Origin: Bacillota bacterium
GTDB taxonomy: Bacteria > Bacillota_E > Sulfobacillia > Sulfobacillales > Sulfobacillaceae
Assembly (NCBI GenBank): GCA_021820645.1
Contig: JAKADJ010000043.1
Span: 1 to 12,231, forward strand
Direction of reading: 5' to 3'
DNA: 12,231 bases
The notes beneath the pieces are model-generated. The model did not search any database, was not told the DNA's origin, and saw only the letters and a list, made by a program, of their open reading frames with translations. Both the position numbers and the translations under genes were made by a program. Positions 6,370-12,231 of this stretch are shown here, one piece after another (the stretch's first letter is position 1; each line of letters begins with the position of its first letter).

Positions 6370-6752
6370 AAGTCTTGCTCGACACGCATGCTCTGCTGTG
6401 GGCGCTGGTCGAACCAGACAAATTGTCACCACGAGCCATGGAGATTATCGAGGATGCTCAGAATACGGTCGTAGTCTCTGCGGCATGCGCTTGGGAAATT
6501 GCTATAAAGTTTGACCTGGGCCGCTTACCCGAGGCGCGGGCCGTGGTAGAGGGGTACCCGCAGCATCTACGGACCCTGCGAGCGATCGAATTAGCTATTC
6601 ACTCGACTCACGCCATCAAGGCGGGAACCTTTGGTGTGAGTCACCGTGATCCGTTTGACCGGGTATTGGCCGCGCAATCTTTAGTAGAAGCGTTACCCAT
6701 CATCTCGAAAGATCGCGTCTTTAAAGACTTCGATGTGGTCACCATTTGGTGA
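6360..6752 (+). CDS. PIN-domain toxin, VapC-like ribonuclease
   Basis: This 130-residue PIN-domain protein (PF01850) has the expected acidic active site. The residues are Asp8 in LLDTHALLW, Glu46 in AWEIAIK, Asp97 in SHRDPFDR and Asp118 in ISKDRVF, with Asp100 also nearby. The DTHALLW...WEIAIK...HRDPFDR pattern is the sub-type usually paired with Phd/YefM-like antitoxins. Its ATG at 6360 overlaps the antitoxin stop. VapC toxins are Mg-dependent endoribonucleases that cut tRNA or rRNA; the target here cannot be read from sequence. All catalytic residues and full length are present, so the toxin looks intact. It is followed by a strong hairpin at 6780-6815. Confidence 0.92.
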   Translation: MAIKVLLDTHALLWALVEPDKLSPRAMEIIEDAQNTVVVSAACAWEIAIKFDLGRLPEARAVVEGYPQHLRTLRAIELAIHSTHAIKAGTFGVSHRDPFDRVLAAQSLVEALPIISKDRVFKDFDVVTIW

Positions 6753-6779
6753 TGACTCCGTCGGACCCTGAAATAAATG

Positions 6780-6815
6780 GCCGAGGGACACCTAAAATCT
6801 GAGGTGTCCCTCGGC
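6780..6815. terminator. Perfect 14-bp hairpin between convergent genes, probable bidirectional terminator
   Basis: GCCGAGGGACACCT (6780-6793) and AGGTGTCCCTCGGC (6802-6815) are exact complements around an 8-base loop. The hairpin lies 28 bases after the toxin stop and 17 bases after the end of the convergent GH18 gene. On the minus strand it is followed by the U-rich CATTTATTTC, which fits intrinsic termination of the GH18 transcript. On the plus strand the trailing sequence has no U tract, so termination there is less certain. Confidence 0.75.
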
Positions 6816-6831
6816 TGTTGAACGCACTTGG

Positions 6832-7956
6832 TTACGGCTGTTTGCCGATGTTCTTTAGAAGCTCCGAATAGATGGCACCATTGGCGTATCCGACCTGCCA
6901 CATGGCAATCCCGGCTAGATGATCTTTCTTGGCTAAGGCAATTTTTTGGGCGATCCCTTTTCGATTTTCCCACCAATAAACGTCACCACCGATATGCGCG
7001 GTCATTTCCTGGTAGCGGCTATCCCAGGTGGCCTTGGCTTTCATGGCCGGGGTGATCGCCGCGTAGGGGACGGTGACCGCCTTGGTGCTGCCGGCGGCCC
7101 AGTAGTACCCATATAATGCGACGCCGAGATCAATCTTGGAGCTGGGGACCAAGCTCTTCAATCGTGAGGCAACACTCGTGACCCAATTGAGCGCCGCCAC
7201 CGGACCTGCCGGAGTCCCATCTGAATGCTCGTCATAACTCATCAGCACAAATTGGTTGACTTCGGGTGCGAGCTTGGGGTAGTCGTAGGCACCTCCGGAA
7301 TGGGGCACCACGTCAATGGTAATACTGTCGCTACGTGGCAGTTGATCGCGTAGCTTTACCATGAAGGCGGTTAAGGCGGACTTCAAGTGCGTGTGTGGTG
7401 GTTCAAAGTCAATGTTCACACCCTGAAAGTGCATCGTCGCAATCATATGGTCAATACTTTGCACGGCCCGGGTTTGGGTTGCGGTGCTGGTGAGAAAAGC
7501 CTGGGCTCCGGTTGCATCATTGACCAGCGGGGTAATCGCAATGTGTAGTTTTCGCGCCTCGGCCAGTAATGGCATATCGACTTTGCTCTTGAGCGTGCCA
7601 CTTGCGGTCAGAGAGTACCAAAACGGCGAGATCGCGGTCAAGGAGTGGCCGCTCATCGCGAGGCTGGTTGGAGGAAGCGATTTGTGATGACTCCAAAAAC
7701 CCAAGGTCATGAGTTTTTTGGAGCTAGAGGATCCCGTTTTGGAGGGGGTCCCTCCTTTTTTGGCGGCACTGCCGCCAGTCTTCGAGCTAGAGCCTGACTT
7801 CTTGGTGGTTGTTGGCTTAGAAGATTTGCGACTACTAGAGACTTTGTTGGGACTCGAACCATGTTTGGCCCCCGAGGCGTGACCCATCGATCCGCATCCC
7901 GAAAGGATTACAATCGAAGACACAAGGCCGAGCCCACGGATGCTGTTTCTCGTCAT
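6832..7956 (-). CDS. GH18 family lipoprotein, probable cell-wall or spore-cortex glycosidase
   Basis: The 374-residue product starts at the ATG 7956-7954, with GAGGTG 6 bases upstream. It has a lipoprotein signal: a basic start, a hydrophobic stretch and the lipobox LSGC with Cys21. Residues about 22-80 are a low-complexity Ser/Thr/Lys/Gly linker with SKTG repeats, probably spanning the wall. The rest is a GH18 barrel. The active-site strand is FQGVNIDFE, with catalytic Glu185 and Asp183 kept. The earlier Asp of the canonical DxxDxDxE is replaced, as in SleL/YaaH-type enzymes. VLMSYDEHSDG and YWWENRKGIAQKI...GIAMWQVGYAN are the later GH18 strands seen in that group. The likely substrate is peptidoglycan or cortex fragments rather than chitin; this is inference. 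The frame extends 15 codons upstream of this ATG, but the lipoprotein signal and the ribosome site support 7956. Confidence 0.88.
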   Translation of the reverse strand: MTRNSIRGLGLVSSIVILSGCGSMGHASGAKHGSSPNKVSSSRKSSKPTTTKKSGSSSKTGGSAAKKGGTPSKTGSSSSKKLMTLGFWSHHKSLPPTSLAMSGHSLTAISPFWYSLTASGTLKSKVDMPLLAEARKLHIAITPLVNDATGAQAFLTSTATQTRAVQSIDHMIATMHFQGVNIDFEPPHTHLKSALTAFMVKLRDQLPRSDSITIDVVPHSGGAYDYPKLAPEVNQFVLMSYDEHSDGTPAGPVAALNWVTSVASRLKSLVPSSKIDLGVALYGYYWAAGSTKAVTVPYAAITPAMKAKATWDSRYQEMTAHIGGDVYWWENRKGIAQKIALAKKDHLAGIAMWQVGYANGAIYSELLKNIGKQP

Positions 7957-7997
7957 ATCTATCACCTCGGCGCTAGTATTTACCGAATCGGCGGGCC

Positions 7998-8120
7998 TCA
8001 TGCCTGGATATTCAGTACCGCCTCATAGCGAGCAATAATTTTGAGGTCGTCAGTCGTTGCCAATGGCAGAGGCAGGTGCCGAATAAGACTCCGTAGATTT
8101 CGCAGTTTTGCAATGCGCAT
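7998..8120 (-). CDS. Short open reading frame of uncertain status (40 residues)
   Basis: On the minus strand an ATG at 8120-8118 opens a frame to the TGA at 8000-7998, ending 41 bases before the GH18 start codon. The product begins MRIAKLRNLRSLIRHLPLPL and ends DDLKIIARYEAVLNIQA, a plausible amphipathic, basic-then-acidic helical composition. The frame remains open about 15 codons upstream of the ATG. No Shine-Dalgarno is visible, and a promoter-like TTGACA for the divergent glycosyltransferase lies just upstream. It may be a tiny gene, a leader peptide, a fragment of an old gene or chance. I do not recognise a family. Confidence 0.28.
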   Translation of the reverse strand: MRIAKLRNLRSLIRHLPLPLATTDDLKIIARYEAVLNIQA

Positions 8121-8136
8121 TAGAGCGTGGCCCGTG

Positions 8137-8166
8137 TTGACAATCGGATCGGCGGTGCGACATGCT
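8137..8166 (+). promoter_or_regulatory. Candidate promoter of the glycosyltransferase
   Basis: A perfect -35 box TTGACA (8137-8142) is followed after 18 bases by CATGCT (8161-8166), a poor -10 with three of six matches. Transcription would begin about 43 bases before the ATG at 8216. The -35 is convincing and the -10 is weak. Confidence 0.35.
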
Positions 8167-8215
8167 TATCGTGTACTGCAACTACATAATCCCGTCCGAA
8201 AGTAGGTACCAGCCA

Positions 8216-9427
8216 ATGGCACGTGTGTTATTCATCAATGGGGGTCTCGAAGGGCACGTCAATCCGACCATAGCACTCGTTGAGGAACTTCTGCACCGGG
8301 GTGAAGAAGTCATCTATATGACGACTGAAGCTTTCCGCGACCGTCTTGAAGCCCTGGGGGCGTCAGTCATAACGTTCGACGGGGCTCAATTCACGGCCGC
8401 CATGCGGGCCGGAGAGGTTAATAATCTAGTGGGCGTGGCCACCGGTCTTTTGCGCACGGCAGATATCGTGATTCCTCGTGCGCTGGAGCAAATTGGGAAC
8501 GGCCGTATTGACTACATCATCCATGATTCCATGTTGGGGTCTGGAAGAATCCTGGCGCAAATACTCGGCAAGCCAGCTATCACCTCCTCTTCGACCTTTG
8601 CCCGATCGGAGGCCACTGTGAACAGGATGTTGCAAGACTGGTCCCAACGGACAAGCAAAGAGGCTTACGAAAAAAGCCTAGAAGCATTTTTCAAAGTGGC
8701 TCGTACCGTCCAGAGCACCTACAATGTGGCGGTGGGGTCGGTCTACGAAGCCTACTGCAATCCGGAGCCCCTGACGCTAGTTTACACGTCGCGGTATTTC
8801 CAGCCCGAGGGGGACCACTTTGACGAGACCTATCAATTTGTGGGGCCGACTATCCGATCTTCAGATGAAGAGTGGAATTTTTCCGATCTGGATTTGACGG
8901 CGAAGCCTCTGATTTATATCGCGTTCGGCACCTTGTTTAATCAGGCGATAGACTTTTATCGACTGGCATTTGCTGCTTTCGCGGATAGGCCTTATACCAT
9001 CATCTTGTCGGTAGGACGCCAAACCTCGATCGCCGATCTTGGGGAAATTCCCCCAAACTTTATCGTTCGGAACTATGTGCCGCAGGTATCGGTTCTGGAA
9101 CGCGCTTCGCTGTTTATCACGCATGGCGGCATGAATAGCACCAATGAAGGTCTTTATCATGGAGTGCCCCTTATGGTCTTTCCCCAAGGAGCCGATCAAC
9201 ACCAAGTCGCCCGGCGTATCGAGGAACTTAGGGTAGGCGCTTACATCCAACAAGAAGGGTTAACTGCGATCACCCTACGCGAGGCCGTGGACGGCCTCAT
9301 AAATAACTTGGAGGTACGGCGGCAATGTGGGAGGGTGGCTGAGTCGTTCCGTGGTGCGATGGGTGTCGTTCGCGCGGTCGATGAGATATTCTCCTACGTC
9401 AAGGACCGGAGAGAATCCGTGCCATGA
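8216..9427 (+). CDS. MGT-type UDP-glycosyltransferase (family 1, GT-B fold)
   Basis: This 403-residue GT-B glycosyltransferase resembles Bacillus YjiC/YojK and the macrolide glycosyltransferases. The N-terminal MARVLFINGGLEGHVNPTIAL carries the probable catalytic base His14. The donor-binding region holds HGGMNSTNEGLYHGVP (His303 to Pro318) and PQGADQHQVARR, with the Asp327-Gln328 pair that contacts the sugar. These enzymes move glucose or a related sugar from UDP-sugar to small hydrophobic acceptors, often to inactivate antibiotics or phenolics. The acceptor here is unknown. The ATG at 8216 is preferred because it starts exactly at the Rossmann strand and has a weak AGTAGG 8-9 bases upstream. 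An in-frame ATG at 8162 would add 18 residues with no ribosome site. No partner biosynthetic genes are adjacent. Confidence 0.9.
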   Translation: MARVLFINGGLEGHVNPTIALVEELLHRGEEVIYMTTEAFRDRLEALGASVITFDGAQFTAAMRAGEVNNLVGVATGLLRTADIVIPRALEQIGNGRIDYIIHDSMLGSGRILAQILGKPAITSSSTFARSEATVNRMLQDWSQRTSKEAYEKSLEAFFKVARTVQSTYNVAVGSVYEAYCNPEPLTLVYTSRYFQPEGDHFDETYQFVGPTIRSSDEEWNFSDLDLTAKPLIYIAFGTLFNQAIDFYRLAFAAFADRPYTIILSVGRQTSIADLGEIPPNFIVRNYVPQVSVLERASLFITHGGMNSTNEGLYHGVPLMVFPQGADQHQVARRIEELRVGAYIQQEGLTAITLREAVDGLINNLEVRRQCGRVAESFRGAMGVVRAVDEIFSYVKDRRESVP

Positions 9428-9560
9428 CGCCATTTACGAATGACCAACAGGTAGAATCAAAGACCCTGTCGGGGTCATAAGGGGCAAAGAACATAGAGCC
9501 CGATCGCGCATTGCCCGTGGCATCCGACAACCTCGGCTATTCGGCAGTGCTCCAGAACAT
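9428..9560. other. Gene-free stretch after the glycosyltransferase
   Basis: I see no gene. A 5-bp hairpin GACCC-TGTCG-GGGTC at 9462-9476 lacks a following T run and is too short to call a terminator. Short open frames here have no ribosome sites. Confidence 0.5.
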
Positions 9561-10008
9561 TACATGCCGTACCCTTTCTATATTTACATCGTCCCGACAG
9601 GGACCGGTTTGTGCTGGACGCGGTCAAGCGGGAACTCGCGCGGCGGCAACCAGTCGATGCCTTGCGGCACGTGCGTCGGAGCCCCTCCAAAACGCTCTGA
9701 GCAGTCGTCCAGCGGGGGGGGGGGGCGCGCCGGACTTTAGTCTCACGATGAGGACATTCCGGACACCTTCGCAGGCATCGTGGATTTTGTGCGGAAACTA
9801 AGGCGTGATGGGGAGAGGCCGAACAATTAGATATCTTGATTTCCATGCTCGCAGACTTCACATATCGGGGCGATTGGCTGCTGAAAAGTCGAGGAATAGA
9901 TTTTTGAGCGTAATCCGGCTGTCTACGTCGTCGGCATCGTCAATTGGGTGCCCTGACGATTCTCCAGAAGCAGATACCGCGGACGCCCTTCTTAAGTCAC
10001 TGTCGTAA
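9560..10008 (+). pseudogene. Decayed coding region with sensible segments in successive frames; product not recognised
   Basis: No single frame covers this stretch, but protein-like segments follow one another on the plus strand. Segment A ends at the TGA 9698-9700 and includes DRDRFVLDAVKRELARRQ. Segment B (about 9744-9830) includes DEDIPDTFAGIVDFVRKLRR. Segment C (about 9821-9907) includes QLDILISMLADFTYRGDWL. Segment D (about 9906-9956) reads ERNPAVYVVGIVNWVP. Segment E (9952-10008) reads PDDSPEADTADALLKSLS and stops. C joins D if one T of the TTTTT run at 9901-9905 is removed, and D joins E if one C of CCC at 9951-9953 is removed. A 12-G run lies between A and B. Read through, it would be roughly 150 acidic-helical residues. 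I do not recognise the family. An accumulation of indels at homopolymers suggests a dead gene, or sequencing error if the assembly is uncorrected. Confidence 0.45.
9714..9725. repeat. Homopolymer run of twelve G
   Basis: Twelve consecutive G residues lie within the decayed region, directly between two of its out-of-phase segments. Such runs slip readily in replication and in sequencing, so its true length is uncertain. Confidence 0.85.
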
Positions 10009-10208
10009 GCAACTGAGTACAGTTGCCCCGCGATCGCCCAAGGCCCTGGTTTGCTCCTTTGTTGGCGCTATTGCGGCGCGGCATAGCATCCTCCCCCGAA
10101 CTTTATGACGTGAACTCAATGCAGCCGAATATAGATGAAAGGAAATCGACATCGATAGGTGGAGGGTGGTTTTGCGCGAGAAAAACTAGCGTGCAACTCA
10201 CAAAATTA
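10009..10208. other. Gene-free stretch upstream of the symporter promoter
   Basis: No gene is supported here. A 7-bp inverted repeat, GCAACTG (10009-10015) and CAGTTGC (10020-10026) around AGTA, directly follows the stop of the decayed region. It has no T run on the plus strand. Confidence 0.45.
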
Positions 10209-10237
10209 TTGGACAATCTGCAATGTTCGGGTATATA
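10209..10237 (+). promoter_or_regulatory. Sigma-A-type promoter of the DUF3311-symporter operon
   Basis: TTGGAC (10209-10214) and TATATA (10232-10237) are separated by the optimal 17 bases, and each box matches consensus well. Transcription would start near 10244, leaving a leader of about 100 bases before the first gene. Confidence 0.65.
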
Positions 10238-10347
10238 TTGGTATTACGTCAGTCCTCATATCAAATAGTCTGACGAATTGGCGGCTGGCAATTTTGGAAT
10301 GGCACCGTAATAGGGGTGGAGCGTTATTAAGAGAGAGGATGGTGTAT

Positions 10348-10584
10348 GTGAAACGTGCCGTAAGTTATTGGGTGTGGGCGGTCATCATAATCTTTGTCCT
10401 ATACGTGGGGGTATCCGTTTTGTTCTTTAATCATGCGGGACCCGCGATTTTAGGCATGCCGCCGATGTTGTTTTGGTTTACCCTGGTTCCGTTGGTTACC
10501 CCCCTGATCTTAGGCGCTCTATATTTAATTGACCGCCGCATTAATCCGCAATGGGACGAGGAGGGTTACGATGTCCGAAGCTAG
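10348..10584 (+). CDS. DUF3311 small membrane protein, partner of the sodium/solute symporter
   Basis: The 78-residue protein has two membrane helices, about residues 7-27 and 40-62. The characteristic DUF3311 stretch FNHAGPAILGMPPMLFW (27-43) follows the first, and a charged tail DRRINPQWDEE follows the second. In Bacillus and many other bacteria such proteins are encoded directly before a sodium/solute symporter of the YhjB type and are thought to work with it. The exact role is unknown. Start choice: the GTG at 10348 has GAGAGG (10333-10338) at 9 bases. The ATG at 10339 and the GTG at 10342 lie too close to that site. The stop at 10582-10584 overlaps the symporter start by 14 bases, so translation is probably coupled. 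Confidence 0.85.
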   Translation: MKRAVSYWVWAVIIIFVLYVGVSVLFFNHAGPAILGMPPMLFWFTLVPLVTPLILGALYLIDRRINPQWDEEGYDVRS

Positions 10585-12100
10585 TGTGGTGCTCGTGGTA
10601 GCGTTATTGGCGGTCGCGATTATTACGGTGGGAGGTATTCTCATCGGTCAAAGCGAAATCCAAAACCTCGAAGGTTGGCTGGTTAACAGCCGTCGCATGG
10701 GGCCCATTTTTGTGTGGTTTTTGTTAGGCACCGAAATTTATACGGCGTTTACGTTTCAAGGGTTAGCGGGCTATGCTTTTACTAAAGGGAGCTCGGCTTT
10801 TTACAATGTGGCCCTTAATGATGTGGCTTACGCCATCGGGTTTTTTATCCTGCCCGCTCTCTGGCTCATTGGCAAGAAATTTGGCCACGTGACCCAGTCG
10901 GACTTTTTGGCAGGACGCTATCGTAGTCGCAATTTAGGCGTGTTTGTGGCACTCGCCAGTGCCATCATTATGATTGCGTATATCGATCTCAATATCGAGG
11001 GTCTCGGCGCCGTGGTCCAAGTGATAGGACATAACGTGTTCAACCAGACGGTTTCGGACCTCATTGGTTTCTTAGTGTTAGCGTTGGCGGTGGTGCTGGG
11101 AGGAATTAAAGGGAACGCCTGGCAGTCGATGATCAAAGACATTTTAATGTTCGTCGCTGTGATTGCCATCTTCATTGTAGTGCCCTTGCACTACTTTGGA
11201 TCGTTTGGGCATATGTATCAGACGATGCTGACCAAAATCCCGAAGTTTCTGGTTATCCCCGGAGCCTCAAAAAACCAAGGGCCGCTCTGGCTCATTACCA
11301 CGGTGGCGGTGACCGGGATGGGGCAATGGATGTGGCCCCAGTGGTTTGGGATTGCCTATACCGCCAAGAGTCCGAGGACCTTAAAACTCCAGGCCGTTTT
11401 CATGCCTCTGTATCAACTCATTAAAGTGATGATGGTGACGGTGGGACTGGCCGCCGTAATTATCTTTGCGGTCGCGAAAGTCAAAGGCAATGATGTCGTG
11501 ATGCTGCTGGCCTTAAAGACCTTCCCCGAGTGGTTTCTCATCGTGTTCACCGTCGCTGCGGTATTTGCCGCTATCGTACCCGCTGGTCCCATCATCATGA
11601 CGTCTGCCAGCCTCATTGCAAAAAACGTATACGGGGCACTGAAACATGACGCGGAGGAACGCACCGTGTATAAGCTTACCAAGTGGCTGGTGTTTCCCCT
11701 CACGCTACTCGCGTTTGGACTGGCGGCGGCTGCTCCGGCACTTATTGTGGTGGTCCTTCTGATCGCCTACGACTTCATTTCCCAATTGTTCCCGGCAGTA
11801 ATTATTGGAGGGCTCTTTTGGCGTCGAGCAACGAAACAAGGTGCCGCAGCCGGCATCATTGTGGGTTGGGTGGTTAGTGGAATCTTGCTGCTCACCAAAC
11901 ATGACCCCTTATTCGGAATTAATGCGGGGCTCATTGCGCTCGCCTGTAACTTCATCGTGTTCGTAGGGGTGAGTCTTATGACGCCAGCGGTTTCGGGTGA
12001 CTATCTGGATGACTTCTTATCCACAGCCTTTCCGAAGGCGCGCTCGGCGATGGCAAGAAAGAAGATCATCACGGCAAAGTCACCATCACCAGAAGCTTGA
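10571..12100 (+). CDS. Sodium/solute symporter family (SSS) transporter
   Basis: The 509-residue integral membrane protein has about 13 hydrophobic helices. The SSS (PF00474) pattern is visible. After the first helix comes LEGWLVNSRRMGP (family xxxFFxAgRxxg), then TEIYTAFTFQGLAGYAFTKG. KFGHVTQSDFLAGRYRSR follows, a loop typical of YhjB/PutP-like symporters. IKGNAWQSMIKDILMF and MTSASLIAKNVYGAL (cf. the family NSAStlltrDvy) come later. The length is normal. It should import a small organic solute with Na+ or, in an acidophile, possibly H+; monocarboxylates are a guess only. The ATG at 10571 has GAGGAGGG at 10558-10565, 5 bases upstream. The frame extends 14 codons further, but that is DUF3311 coding sequence. 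An intrinsic terminator follows at 12117. Confidence 0.93.
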   Translation: MSEASVVLVVALLAVAIITVGGILIGQSEIQNLEGWLVNSRRMGPIFVWFLLGTEIYTAFTFQGLAGYAFTKGSSAFYNVALNDVAYAIGFFILPALWLIGKKFGHVTQSDFLAGRYRSRNLGVFVALASAIIMIAYIDLNIEGLGAVVQVIGHNVFNQTVSDLIGFLVLALAVVLGGIKGNAWQSMIKDILMFVAVIAIFIVVPLHYFGSFGHMYQTMLTKIPKFLVIPGASKNQGPLWLITTVAVTGMGQWMWPQWFGIAYTAKSPRTLKLQAVFMPLYQLIKVMMVTVGLAAVIIFAVAKVKGNDVVMLLALKTFPEWFLIVFTVAAVFAAIVPAGPIIMTSASLIAKNVYGALKHDAEERTVYKLTKWLVFPLTLLAFGLAAAAPALIVVVLLIAYDFISQLFPAVIIGGLFWRRATKQGAAAGIIVGWVVSGILLLTKHDPLFGINAGLIALACNFIVFVGVSLMTPAVSGDYLDDFLSTAFPKARSAMARKKIITAKSPSPEA

Positions 12101-12116
12101 ATCTAAGCACTAGCAA

Positions 12117-12149
12117 CCGCCGGAGCACCGGAGTGCTCTGGCGGTTTTT
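12117..12149 (+). terminator. Rho-independent terminator after the symporter
   Basis: CCGCCGGAGCAC (12117-12128) pairs with GTGCTCTGGCGG (12133-12144) over 12 bp with one G-U, around a CGGA loop. It is followed directly by TTTTT (12145-12149). This is a textbook intrinsic terminator that closes the DUF3311-symporter operon. Confidence 0.93.
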
Positions 12150-12191
12150 GGGAAGATGTTAGGGTGTAGTGTGCAAATTTTGTTCAAGCGG

Positions 12192-12221
12192 TTGACAAGC
12201 CTTAGAGAATTGGATGATGAT
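12192..12221 (+). promoter_or_regulatory. Candidate promoter at the right edge
   Basis: TTGACA (12192-12197) is a perfect -35 box, with GATGAT (12216-12221) after 18 bases matching four of six -10 positions. It lies just past the terminator and would drive a gene beyond the window, which cannot be checked here. Confidence 0.4.
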
Positions 12222-12231
12222 AGTTATAAGG

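Noticed and set aside
8162..8215. Upstream ATG of the glycosyltransferase
   Set aside because: It adds 18 residues before the Rossmann strand, has no Shine-Dalgarno, and overlaps the end of the candidate promoter.
9462..9476. GACCC/GGGTC hairpin as the glycosyltransferase terminator
   Set aside because: It has a 5-bp stem and no T run after it.
9475..9861. Minus-strand 128-codon frame (and a plus-strand 96-codon frame) over the decayed region
   Set aside because: The composition is Arg/Cys/Ser-rich in the way of an antisense shadow. There is no ribosome site, and the frame owes its length to GC-rich sequence and the G12 run.
1..12231. CRISPR arrays, tRNA/rRNA genes, insertion sequences with terminal repeats
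   Set aside because: No regularly spaced repeats, cloverleaf-like sequence or transposase motif was seen on either strand by eye.

Overview
The window looks like chromosome of a moderately GC-rich Bacillota (Firmicutes). The signs are strong GGAGG-type ribosome binding sites, TTG/GTG starts, an S-box (SAM-I) riboswitch, a Bacillus-type methionine-salvage operon that uses the RuBisCO-like enolase, sigma-A-like promoters and a GH18 protein of the spore/cell-wall type. A Sulfobacillus-like acidophile is my best guess from general impression. That guess is inference, since there is no rRNA in the window.

Layout. Bases 1-701 (+) hold the C-terminal part of an aminoglycoside/choline-kinase-fold phosphotransferase cut by the window edge. 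It is followed by a HutD/Ves-family cupin (801-1433, +). Converging on these from the right is the minus-strand methionine salvage operon mtnW-mtnX-mtnB-mtnD-mtnE (5641 down to 1449). It is preceded by a well-preserved SAM-I aptamer (5796-5698) and a sigma-A-like promoter (about 5845-5816). Together these enzymes carry methylthioribulose-1-phosphate to methionine: MtnB dehydrates, MtnW enolises, MtnX dephosphorylates, MtnD adds dioxygen and MtnE transaminates. The first two steps (MtnK/MtnA or equivalents) are not in the window. The expression platform has no ordinary terminator and looks as if it hides the mtnW Shine-Dalgarno sequence.

Bases 6148-6752 (+) are a two-gene Phd/VapB-type antitoxin and PIN (VapC) toxin module with a small inverted repeat just upstream. 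A perfect 14-bp hairpin (6780-6815) separates it from a convergent GH18 lipoprotein (7956-6832, minus). A short minus-strand reading frame of unclear status lies at 7998-8120. A lone MGT-type UDP-glycosyltransferase is at 8216-9427 (+).

Bases 9428-10231 have no intact gene. About 9560-10008 reads as a decayed coding region whose sensible segments lie in successive different frames, with a 12-G run inside it. The window ends with a DUF3311 small membrane protein translationally overlapped with a sodium/solute symporter (10348-12100, +). This pair has a promoter in front (10209-10237) and a strong intrinsic terminator behind (12117-12149). A further possible promoter lies at the right edge.

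Nothing here is clearly a new defence or mobile system. The most useful second looks are the riboswitch expression platform, the multi-frameshift relic with its poly-G run, and the small unannotated reading frame near 8000-8120.
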